Origin: Acinetobacter higginsii | GTDB lineage: Bacteria; Pseudomonadota; Gammaproteobacteria; Pseudomonadales; Moraxellaceae | Reading direction: 5' to 3' | Length of the DNA stretch: 64,000 bases | NCBI RefSeq assembly: GCF_000369525.1 | Contig: NZ_KB850073.1 | Coordinates: forward strand, 334,662 to 398,661 | In this document: in pieces, positions 8,786 to 16,745 of the stretch | Position numbering within the stretch: the stretch's first letter is position 1 | How the letters are laid out: every line of letters starts with the position of its first letter | Program-made: the position numbers and the translations under genes | Notes under the pieces: generated by a model | What the model saw: only the letters and a program-made list of their open reading frames with translations | Databases searched by the model: none | Told to the model about the DNA's origin: nothing

Positions 8786-10078
8786 CTAAACCTCTAAGGC
8801 TTTCTCTTGCGCGACACCTTCACGGCAGTACTCAGCCAAGGTGCTTAAACGGCGTTTGGCATTTTTATGAATCGGATTTTGATCATCCCACGCATAACCT
8901 GCCAATAACGATGAAACCATCCGACGAATGTTGTCATTTTGATTGCTTGCGAATACCACATCCTGAAACTCGCCTTCGTACCAAGACTCGACATAAGCAC
9001 GAAACACTTTAATCCCTTTACGCAGCGGTAATTCGTACTCCTGCATCCAATCCACCTGTTCACCTTGCAACACCCGATCAACTAAAGGAATTGCCAGACT
9101 GGAAGATTTTAATGCAATGGTCACACCCGATGAAAATACAGGATCGAGAAACTCGCCTGCATTGCCTAACAAGGCATAATTCCGACCTGCCAAATGTTTA
9201 ACATTTGCCGAATAACCAACCAAGGTACGTACAGGCGTATCAAATTTCGCCTGTGCTAAGACCTGAGATAATGCAGGATCATCGGCTAGAATCCGTTTCA
9301 ATAACAAATCTGGTTCATTCTGAGCAGCATCTTCAACCTGATAATGATCAAAGAAATCCTGCTCTGCCACCACACCAAAGGAAGCACGGCCATCAGCAAA
9401 AGGAATCAGCCAATACCAAGCACGGCGGTCTTTTTCATGCATGGTAATTAAAATTTTGTCACGGTCAAAATCAGCACGATCACCAATCCCATCTTCAATA
9501 TGGGTAAACAAGGCACGACGCACTGGGAAATTGGATGGGCTTTCTAAATCTAAAAATTTCGGTAAGATACGACCAAAACCACTGGCATCCAATAAAAACT
9601 TGGCTTGAATCTGATAACGCTGCTGTGCCTCATCTAGCACGGTTAAAACTGGGTGTTCCACCTCAACATCGATCGCAACAACTTCATGTCCAAAACGAAT
9701 ATCTGCGCCGTATTGCTGCGCTTGTTGAGCCAGTAAGTGATCGAAATCAGCTCGGCGAACTTGCCAAGTGGTGCCAGGCCCTTCGCTAAATTTTTCAGTG
9801 AAATCATAATGGCTACGTTTTTCACCACACAAAAATGCCGCACCATTTTTAAACTGGAATGCGCGGGATTGAACATGTTCCCGTACAGTTTCTAATAAGC
9901 CTGCTTCTTCTAGAAACACCATGCACTGTGGCAACAAAGACTCACCAATCGAAAAGCGCGGAAAATATTGTTTTTCAATCACCGTGACCGCATAACCTTT
10001 TTGACGAAGCAAGGCTGCGGCTGAACTGCCAGAAGGTCCAGCACCAATAATCACCACATCGGCTGTTTGTATCATCAT
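8786..10078 (-). CDS. FAD-dependent oxidoreductase of the halogenase family
   Basis: This flavoprotein has about 430 residues. Visible motifs, numbered from the ATG at 10078, are GAGPSGSSAA near residues 12-21 for FAD binding, GESLLP (45-50), a Lys in FKNGAAF (Lys77), and WYWLIP (221-226). The last fits the WxWxIP signature of flavin-dependent halogenases. Related genes occur in xanthomonadin-type aryl polyene loci, which make halogenated aryl heads. It could halogenate or hydroxylate the aryl group, or oxidise the chain; the sequence alone does not decide. Start choice: a TTG at 10087 is possible, but the ATGs at 10078 and 10075 follow a GGGGG tract. Confidence 0.88.
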   Translation of the reverse strand: MMIQTADVVIIGAGPSGSSAAALLRQKGYAVTVIEKQYFPRFSIGESLLPQCMVFLEEAGLLETVREHVQSRAFQFKNGAAFLCGEKRSHYDFTEKFSEGPGTTWQVRRADFDHLLAQQAQQYGADIRFGHEVVAIDVEVEHPVLTVLDEAQQRYQIQAKFLLDASGFGRILPKFLDLESPSNFPVRRALFTHIEDGIGDRADFDRDKILITMHEKDRRAWYWLIPFADGRASFGVVAEQDFFDHYQVEDAAQNEPDLLLKRILADDPALSQVLAQAKFDTPVRTLVGYSANVKHLAGRNYALLGNAGEFLDPVFSSGVTIALKSSSLAIPLVDRVLQGEQVDWMQEYELPLRKGIKVFRAYVESWYEGEFQDVVFASNQNDNIRRMVSSLLAGYAWDDQNPIHKNAKRRLSTLAEYCREGVAQEKALEV

Positions 10079-10100
10079 TGCCCCCAAAAAATTAAAATTT

Positions 10101-12413
10101 TTAATGCTCTTCTAAATTCACAATATGGTGCTGATCAGCTGGTGTAAGCAAAGTTGCATAAACAAATGAAAAGATCACACCCAATAAAACGGTTAGACCA
10201 AAGCAATGAATCGCATAAGTATGACTCAATGATAAGAGCCCAAAGCCCAATAAGGTCGACATCATACACAAAAACAGCGCCATGCCAACCACCTGTGGAT
10301 GGTCATGTCCATGCCGATAGAAAATTGCATAATCCACACCAATCCCAATGATCAAGAAGGTTCCCATAATACTGAACAAGTTAATTTCCACACCCAACCA
10401 TGCCTGTACCGCAAAGGTACTGATCAGCGCCAAAGTCACAGGCAAAACCAGCGGCATAATCGAACGCTTGCCATAGACTAAGCCCAAACCCAGCGCCAAT
10501 CCAAATAAGGCATAGATCAATAAATGCTGCGCTTGCTGACGATGCTGTGCAAACGCGCTAGACAGTGTGCTGACAGGTTGCTGGAAATCAATCTGTGCGG
10601 ATTGCAATTGCTGTAATCGCTGCGCCTGTTTAACCCCACGGACCATGACCAGACGCTCGGTAGGACTGAGCTGTAAAAATGCCAAGGGATGTTGTTGAAA
10701 CACCTGTGCTGTGAGTAAAGGTTGCTGCTGCAATTGTTGTTGCCATTGCAGTAGATCCGCAAAATTTAAACCCATGCTTTCCGCATACTTTTTCAATGCG
10801 GTTGCAGGAATCTGCTGAAGTAGTTGCACATTTTGTTGCTGCTGGGCCAAAGGAGGAATCCATTGTCCCAAAGCTTGAAAACCGTCAATCTGCCCCTGAG
10901 TTTGCAATTGCTGCAATTGATCAATCAATTGTGCTTCCTGCTGCTCAAGCTCAGCACTGGAGTGTGCACGCACAACAAAATAATCACTGCTTTGCTGCTG
11001 GGCAAACAAGGAACGAATATATTGATCTTCCTGTTTCAGCTTGGCATCCATACTTTGCAAGTTTCGAATATCATCATTGGATTGCAAAGCAAATAGGCTG
11101 CCTCCTCCAATCAGCAAGATACTCAAAATAAAGCCATAACGTAGTTTTTGATGTTGCTGAAACCATTGTCTGGCCATTCCAATCCAAGCTAAGCGTCGAA
11201 TTGCAGCTTGTGCATTCAGCGGAGCTAAGCGCGGTAGGAGCAATACACTAGTGATCCAGGCAGCGACCAAACCGACAATTGAAAACACCGCAATTTGCCT
11301 AAAGGCTGGAAACGGCGTAAAGCTCAGAAAAATATAGGCCACAACCGTGGTCATTAAGCCCATAAATAAGCTTGGCAGCAACGGTCTAAGAATCCTAAAG
11401 CCATCCAGTTTACGGTGCTGCGATTGCATTGCCATAAAATAGAAAGAGAAATCGACACACACCCCGATCAGACTGGCGCCAAAGACCAAAGTCATCAGAT
11501 GGATTTCGCCAAACACCAGATGTGTCACCGCAAATGCCAGTAAGCTCCCCGTCGACACCGCAATAAATTCAGTCATGAGTGGCCGGAATGAACGAAAGCC
11601 AAACCAAACCAACAGGATCAAGCCCAAGGTTGAACCGAGGCCAATGGTTGAGATTTCCTGCTTGGCCGACTGGGTTCCATAATGAGAAAATAAAATGGTC
11701 CCCGTCCAATGCGATTGAACCTGCAACTTACTCAGCTCGGGCTGTAGCTGCTCAATCCAAGCATTGACCTGTTCCTGATAATCAATGTTATAAGGACTCT
11801 GTTTTAATTGCAGAACCAATAAGCGTGAGGTCTTTTGCTCATCATGAATGGTTGCAAAACCATCTTCCAGCTCAACATTGCTTGAAAGCTGATTGGCCAC
11901 ACTCAACATATAGCGTGGAAACAGCAATAAAGGGTCTTGCTGTAATGAGGTCGCGGTAATCGGCATCCCGACACTCATTAACTGCATCAGGCTTTGTTCG
12001 GTCAGTGCCTCATAATCCTGCTGTTGCAAAAACTGTCGGTCTTGTTGATTCAGCAAACCTGCCCGATGTTGATATAGCTGTTTGGAAAACTGTGCTAAAT
12101 CCAACTGTGGTCGAAGCGGTTGCCACAGGTCACTGTGTAGTAACTTCTGTTGAAACAACTGAGTAGCTTGCGCTAAGGCCTGTTGATCCTGACTTTCTAA
12201 AACAACAAAGACTTTTTCATTGAGCTGATCACTCATATATTGCTGTGTTTTAGCAAGCTCAGGATTTTTTTGCGTTTCAGGCAGCAAAGCAAAAATATTG
12301 GTCTGGATATGGATCTCTTTTTTGACCCATGCCACTGCCAGCGCAAGTCCAACAATGGTTAAAAGAACTAACCAGATGGCAGTAAATTTATTTTGCCAAT
12401 TGGAAAAGCGCAT
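10101..12413 (-). CDS. apeM: MMPL/RND-family exporter of APE locus (ApeM-like)
   Basis: This 770-residue inner-membrane protein is built as two halves. Each has one N-terminal helix, a large glutamine-rich periplasmic domain and a block of about five helices (roughly 245-400 and 635-765). This is the MMPL/RND layout of lipid exporters. In the APE locus it is thought to move the finished aryl polyene lipid across or out of the inner membrane, together with the LolA-like and lipoprotein gene products. The start overlaps the end of the lolA-like gene by 26 bases. The high Gln content is shared with neighbouring envelope proteins of this operon. Confidence 0.9.
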   Translation of the reverse strand: MRFSNWQNKFTAIWLVLLTIVGLALAVAWVKKEIHIQTNIFALLPETQKNPELAKTQQYMSDQLNEKVFVVLESQDQQALAQATQLFQQKLLHSDLWQPLRPQLDLAQFSKQLYQHRAGLLNQQDRQFLQQQDYEALTEQSLMQLMSVGMPITATSLQQDPLLLFPRYMLSVANQLSSNVELEDGFATIHDEQKTSRLLVLQLKQSPYNIDYQEQVNAWIEQLQPELSKLQVQSHWTGTILFSHYGTQSAKQEISTIGLGSTLGLILLVWFGFRSFRPLMTEFIAVSTGSLLAFAVTHLVFGEIHLMTLVFGASLIGVCVDFSFYFMAMQSQHRKLDGFRILRPLLPSLFMGLMTTVVAYIFLSFTPFPAFRQIAVFSIVGLVAAWITSVLLLPRLAPLNAQAAIRRLAWIGMARQWFQQHQKLRYGFILSILLIGGGSLFALQSNDDIRNLQSMDAKLKQEDQYIRSLFAQQQSSDYFVVRAHSSAELEQQEAQLIDQLQQLQTQGQIDGFQALGQWIPPLAQQQQNVQLLQQIPATALKKYAESMGLNFADLLQWQQQLQQQPLLTAQVFQQHPLAFLQLSPTERLVMVRGVKQAQRLQQLQSAQIDFQQPVSTLSSAFAQHRQQAQHLLIYALFGLALGLGLVYGKRSIMPLVLPVTLALISTFAVQAWLGVEINLFSIMGTFLIIGIGVDYAIFYRHGHDHPQVVGMALFLCMMSTLLGFGLLSLSHTYAIHCFGLTVLLGVIFSFVYATLLTPADQHHIVNLEEH

Positions 12414-13065
12414 CTTCAGCAGCCGTCAGTTGATTCGGTTGAGTGGTTTGATTACGGAATAAAATCGTGGTGCTATTATTGGCCTGTTCTTGAATCACAA
12501 TCTTATTCACATACTGTTGTCCTTGCGCATCAATTCTCAGGAACAACTTTTTAAATAGCGCTGATTTAGGTGTTAACGCGATATTCCATCCTGTCGGGCT
12601 GTAATTGGCGGATAACACATTAAAATTCTTCGCCAAAGCTTTATCATCACCCGACATCAGTTGCAAAAATAAGGTCGCAACCGAACTATAAGGCGATTGG
12701 TCAATCTGGATCTGGCTATAGGTTCGTTGTGTTTTCTGGATGAGTTTCTTTTGGGTTACGATCAAATCTGCTTGCACAGGTCGTTTAATTTGCCAAAGTA
12801 CACCATTTGATTTCGCAAAGGTCAGTGTGCCATTGGAAACAAAAGTCTTGTTTAAACTTGCCAACTTTTTTTGCTGTTCAAAATCGGCGCGAATGAGTTC
12901 ACTTTTAGCAAGCTGATTAAAAATTGTCGAGACCTGATCCGCATGTGCCGATACGGAAACACTCAAGCTAAACAATACACTAACAACACTGAGTAATAAC
13001 CAGCAAGCACGCTGTTGCATCAATGCAACAAGTCGATTGAGATTCAAAAAACCAGAATTAACCAT
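12388..13065 (-). CDS. apeL: LolA-like outer membrane lipid carrier (ApeL-like)
   Basis: This is a secreted LolA-related protein of about 225 residues. A hydrophobic signal segment ends near SVSAHAD, and the mature domain contains FEQQKKLASLNKTFVSNGTLTFA and GVLWQIKRP, typical LolA strands. LolA proteins carry lipidated cargo across the periplasm, and here the cargo would be the aryl polyene lipid. The start at 13065 is chosen because AAGGAG lies seven bases upstream; the reading frame is open further, but those codons overlap the thioesterase gene. It overlaps that gene by eight bases and the exporter gene by 26 bases. Confidence 0.87.
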   Translation of the reverse strand: MVNSGFLNLNRLVALMQQRACWLLLSVVSVLFSLSVSVSAHADQVSTIFNQLAKSELIRADFEQQKKLASLNKTFVSNGTLTFAKSNGVLWQIKRPVQADLIVTQKKLIQKTQRTYSQIQIDQSPYSSVATLFLQLMSGDDKALAKNFNVLSANYSPTGWNIALTPKSALFKKLFLRIDAQGQQYVNKIVIQEQANNSTTILFRNQTTQPNQLTAAEDALFQLAK

Positions 13066-13486
13066 GCGGGTGCTCCTTAAACGCATCCCATGCATTTAAA
13101 CAATCCAATAAAATTTGCGGTGACTGGAAACACATTTCTCGGGTCTCCATATTCACAGCCACTTGCGTGGTATAGCCTTTGGTTAAACGTCGTCCAGTGT
13201 TCGCATCAAGAATCAGATATTCAATTTTTAAACGGTTTTCCCATTCTTTTAAAATCGCACGAACTTTAATTTTCTGTTCAAACTCAATCCCCTGCACATA
13301 ACGCACATGGCTTTCAATCACAGGCCACGCATAGCCCGATGCTCTCATCTGGTTATAGTTATAATTAAACTGTTCCAATAACTTACAACGTGCAATTTCG
13401 AAATACTTTAAATAATGCCCATGCCAGACCACATTCATGGTATCCACATCATGAAACGGGATTTCAATGATTACATCTGCCTGCAT
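13058..13486 (-). CDS. apeK: Hotdog-fold thioesterase of APE locus (ApeK-like)
   Basis: This 142-residue acyl-CoA/acyl-ACP thioesterase is of the 4-hydroxybenzoyl-CoA thioesterase/YbgC type. The N-terminal stretch FHDVDTMNVVWHGHYLKYFE holds the catalytic Asp and the WHGHY signature. It could release or edit acyl chains bound to the APE carrier proteins. It lies between the ammonia lyase and LolA-like genes with nine-base or overlapping junctions, so it is part of the same transcript. Substrate preference for an aryl polyenoyl chain is inferred from context. Confidence 0.88.
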   Translation of the reverse strand: MQADVIIEIPFHDVDTMNVVWHGHYLKYFEIARCKLLEQFNYNYNQMRASGYAWPVIESHVRYVQGIEFEQKIKVRAILKEWENRLKIEYLILDANTGRRLTKGYTTQVAVNMETREMCFQSPQILLDCLNAWDAFKEHPHG

Positions 13487-13495
13487 CTGCCGCTC

Positions 13496-15061
13496 CTAGA
13501 CCTGTTGCTGGAATTGATTGAACAATTCAAAGTTGTCGAAACGATCAATAATCTGTTGTAGTTCAGTTTGTAAAGGACGATCTTCTTGCAGTAGTGCAAA
13601 ACTTTGTAAGGTCCACTCAACAAAAGCTTTTAAAGGCGGGCTTAGTTGAGATTCAACACCTTTCAAATGCACGGCCTGTACACTGGCACAGCATAAGGCC
13701 GCCAAAACCTGCTGCGTCAAGGTAATGACCCGAGTCGCATCTCGGGCGGCAATGGTCCCCATACTGACTTTGTCTTGGTTATGGCATTCGGTCGAGCGTG
13801 AGAAAATAGACGCGGCCAAGGTATGCTTCAAGGCTTCAGCGGTCCAAGCCGAAACCCCAATTTGTACCGCTTTAAAACCATGATTCAAAGGCAGGCGCTC
13901 GGCACTGGCACCCGTTAAATTGCGTGCTAAGCCATGATTCATTTTATGGTCGACTAGCTGTGCAATTTGTCGGTCCATCAAGTCGGCAATATTGGCGATC
14001 ATAATCTTCAAACTGTCCATAGCTTGCGCAATATGCCCGCCATAGAAATGCCCGCCATGCAGCACCCGTAAATTCACAGGATCAATCAGCGGATTATCAT
14101 TGCTGGAATTTAATTCATTTTCGATAAATTGACGCAACCATGTTTTTGAATCTTCAAACACACCAATAATATGCGGCGCACAGCGTAAAGAATAACGATC
14201 TTGTAAACGTGGACTTTGGTGTGCTGTCTGCACTTCACTGTTTAGCCATTCACGTAATTGCTGGGCAATCTGCTGCTGACCTTGATGCGGTTTTTGGGCA
14301 AATAAGACTTCATCAAAATGACTTGGATTACCTTCTAAGGCCAACACATTCAAAGCGGTAATCAAGGTACTGGCCAATGCCACCTGCTCTGCTTTTTTAT
14401 AGTTTAAGCAGGCAATCGCCGTCATCACCGCGGTACCATTCATCAGTGCCAAGCCTTCTTTAGGGCGTAACACCAAGGCGTCCAAGCCTTGCTCTGCATA
14501 GACTTGTGCAATCGGCACAATCTTGCCTTGTGCATAGACATCACGCTCACCAACCAAAGCACCTGCAATATAGGACAGAGGCGTCAGATCACCACTTGCC
14601 CCGACAGAGCCTTCCGATGGAATCACTGGAATAATGTTTTCATTCAGCATCCAGACCAGACGCTCCAGCAAGGCCAAAGACACCCCCGAATAACCTCGTG
14701 CAAGTGAACAAAGACGAGTCACCACTACCGCACGGGCAGTGATCAAATCCAGATTTTCACCGAGACCGCAGCCATGAAAACGAGACAGATGCAAAGGCAA
14801 TTCATTGACTTGATGCATCGGAATTTCAACCAGACATGAATCCCCATAGCCTGTGGTAACGCCGTAGATCACGCCTTCATCCAGCAACAACTGATCCAGA
14901 AAATCTGCACCGCACTGAATCAATTCACGCCAAGCTGTTGCTGTCGGTAAAGCCACTTGACGCTGTTGTCGAGCAACCGCCACCACATCTTCAATACTGA
15001 GTGGCTGCTCGCCGACAATCAGAACCGGCTTGAGCATTGCTTCACTTTGACTTGCATTCAC
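13496..15061 (-). CDS. Aromatic amino acid ammonia lyase (HAL/TAL/PAL family)
   Basis: This 521-residue lyase forms its MIO cofactor from Ala155-Ser156-Gly157 (GSVGASGDLTPLSY). The catalytic Tyr lies in YGVTTGYG near residue 66. The pair at the usual specificity site is Phe95-His96 in LSRFHGCGLG, which differs from Ser-His of histidine lyases and His-Leu of Rhodobacter tyrosine lyase. In a pigment operon the likely job is to make cinnamate or 4-coumarate from Phe or Tyr as the aryl starter for the ligase at 16746-18419. No hut genes are near, which argues against histidine breakdown. GTG start, one base after the upstream stop. Confidence 0.93.
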   Translation of the reverse strand: MNASQSEAMLKPVLIVGEQPLSIEDVVAVARQQRQVALPTATAWRELIQCGADFLDQLLLDEGVIYGVTTGYGDSCLVEIPMHQVNELPLHLSRFHGCGLGENLDLITARAVVVTRLCSLARGYSGVSLALLERLVWMLNENIIPVIPSEGSVGASGDLTPLSYIAGALVGERDVYAQGKIVPIAQVYAEQGLDALVLRPKEGLALMNGTAVMTAIACLNYKKAEQVALASTLITALNVLALEGNPSHFDEVLFAQKPHQGQQQIAQQLREWLNSEVQTAHQSPRLQDRYSLRCAPHIIGVFEDSKTWLRQFIENELNSSNDNPLIDPVNLRVLHGGHFYGGHIAQAMDSLKIMIANIADLMDRQIAQLVDHKMNHGLARNLTGASAERLPLNHGFKAVQIGVSAWTAEALKHTLAASIFSRSTECHNQDKVSMGTIAARDATRVITLTQQVLAALCCASVQAVHLKGVESQLSPPLKAFVEWTLQSFALLQEDRPLQTELQQIIDRFDNFELFNQFQQQV

Positions 15062-15062
15062 G

Positions 15063-15995
15063 TTATTTTGTCCAAAACTGATAAAAATTAAACCATTGAT
15101 ACGGTGCCCGTAAGCAATGTTGTTCTAATACGGCGACATAGGATTGGGTGATCTGCTGCATGCTGCTTAATCGGGTTTTACGCGGTAAATCCACTTGCTT
15201 GGCAATCGCATGAATATGCACCTGAAACTTCTGCTGGACGCGATAACAAAATACGGCTAGCACCGGAACTTTGAGTAAATTGGCCAAAATCCATGCCCCT
15301 TGTGGTAATGCAGCCTCATGTCCCAAAAACTGGATGCTTTGCACTCGATCCGACTGCACAGGAATCCGATCCGCCGCCACGATCACCCACTCCCCCTGCT
15401 CCATCTTTTCCTGTAACAGCATCGCTGTTTCAATGCCAAGTTCATCCACTGCAATTAAATTGACATCAGCCTTATCATTAATTTTTTTTAAAAACTGATT
15501 AAATTGTGAGGCATGCTTTTGATACACCAGTACATTAATTTTTTGTGGGTGCTCTGACTTTAGCGCCCGCAGTAGCTCAATATTGCCAAAGTGCGACACC
15601 ACAATAATCGCGCCTTTTTGATAGTGTTGCTGGAAGTGCTCATGCCCAAACAATTGCAGTTTTTGCTCGGGAATATGCCCTAACCAGCCCTCAATTTTAT
15701 CCAGAATACACTCACCAAACTGCATAAAATGCGTATAGCTATTCATCCAGTTCGGCATTGCTGCAAACGGTGACTGAGCCCCTGCAAATTGATGCAAACG
15801 CTGTAAATATTGTAAAGAAGCCTGTCGAGCTGTTACCGCAAACAGCCAATACCACATAATAATAAAATACAGTACCACACGGCATAACCAACGTCCGCCA
15901 CAGCGATAAAATCCAAGCATCAGCATCAGCGGCAACAGTCCGCCTCGTTCCTTAATCTGATGCCATGTGTCCTGCGAAGTTTGCGGTATCGTCAT
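15063..15995 (-). CDS. LpxL/HtrB-like lysophospholipid acyltransferase
   Basis: This 310-residue membrane-anchored acyltransferase is of the lipid A lauroyl-transferase (LpxL) family. An N-terminal hydrophobic segment is followed by VVSHFGNIELL with the catalytic His-x4-Glu pattern, and later VIVAADRIPVQ and LPQGAWILA family blocks. In APE loci this activity is often fused to a glycosyltransferase (ApeJ); here the two are separate adjacent genes. It likely transfers an acyl or aryl polyenoyl chain to a glycolipid at the inner membrane. Its ATG overlaps the glycosyltransferase stop by one base (TGATG). Confidence 0.87.
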   Translation of the reverse strand: MTIPQTSQDTWHQIKERGGLLPLMLMLGFYRCGGRWLCRVVLYFIIMWYWLFAVTARQASLQYLQRLHQFAGAQSPFAAMPNWMNSYTHFMQFGECILDKIEGWLGHIPEQKLQLFGHEHFQQHYQKGAIIVVSHFGNIELLRALKSEHPQKINVLVYQKHASQFNQFLKKINDKADVNLIAVDELGIETAMLLQEKMEQGEWVIVAADRIPVQSDRVQSIQFLGHEAALPQGAWILANLLKVPVLAVFCYRVQQKFQVHIHAIAKQVDLPRKTRLSSMQQITQSYVAVLEQHCLRAPYQWFNFYQFWTK

Positions 15996-16735
15996 CAGTC
16001 CGCCTTAAACTTATGCCAAATCAGTTTTGGAAAGCGCAGCAGCATCCCTGCAAATAATCGAGCATGTGCCTGACTTAAGCCTAGATTATCACGCCACACA
16101 TTAAAATGTGACACACCATGTTCAGGATAAATTACCCGTGTAGGCACATTCACAAAAGGGGTATCTTCCCATTTTAAGCGGACCAAAATTTCACTATCAA
16201 AACCCATTCGAGGTTGGAATTGAGCAGCATTGAGTACAGCTATGGTTTTCGCCAAGGGATAGACCCGGAAACCGCACATACTGTCTTTAATTTCGAAAGA
16301 CAAGCTGTTTAACCAGACCCAGAAATGCGTGACATAACGTCCATACAGACGCTTTTTCGGCACTGAATCATCAAAGATCGGCTGTCCAATCACCATCGCT
16401 TGGGGATGTTGCTGCGACTGTTCGATAAATTTCGGCACATCTTCCCAGCAATGCTGACCATCCGCATCTAGTTGCAGTGCATGTGTCATTCCTAACTGGA
16501 AAGCATGTTGCAGCCCAGTCATGACCGCTTGCCCCTTGCCTTGGTTGGTCTGATGTTCCACTAGATCAACCAATGGATGCTGTTGTGCCAGTTGATGCAG
16601 AATCGCCGTACATTCGGCATCACTGCCATCATTGATGAGAATAATCGGACATTGAAATTGTTCCAGATACTCAACAAGATCAGCAAGATAGTGCGGATGA
16701 TTATACACAGGAATAACAATGCCATAGTTCAACAT
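15995..16735 (-). CDS. Family 2 glycosyltransferase of the APE locus
   Basis: This GT-A fold glycosyltransferase has about 246 residues. It opens with YGIVIPVYNHPHYLADLVEYL, has ILINDGSD for nucleotide-sugar binding, then QLDADGQH (the DxD-type metal site). It probably adds a sugar to the lipid to which the aryl polyene is attached. The ATG at 16735 is chosen because AGGAG lies eight bases upstream; the open frame extends into the preceding gene. It works with the neighbouring LpxL-like acyltransferase, and together they correspond to the ApeJ fusion protein of other APE loci. Confidence 0.9.
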   Translation of the reverse strand: MLNYGIVIPVYNHPHYLADLVEYLEQFQCPIILINDGSDAECTAILHQLAQQHPLVDLVEHQTNQGKGQAVMTGLQHAFQLGMTHALQLDADGQHCWEDVPKFIEQSQQHPQAMVIGQPIFDDSVPKKRLYGRYVTHFWVWLNSLSFEIKDSMCGFRVYPLAKTIAVLNAAQFQPRMGFDSEILVRLKWEDTPFVNVPTRVIYPEHGVSHFNVWRDNLGLSQAHARLFAGMLLRFPKLIWHKFKAD

Positions 16736-16745
16736 CAGCGGACTC

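Noticed and set aside
8845..9081. Same-strand alternative frame inside the FAD oxidoreductase gene
   Set aside because: No conserved motif and no initiation signal; it is fully covered by a well-supported gene.
13496..15061. Histidine utilisation (hutH) as the role of the ammonia lyase
   Set aside because: No hutU, hutI or hutG lies nearby, the gene is embedded between pigment genes, and the specificity pair is not Ser-His.
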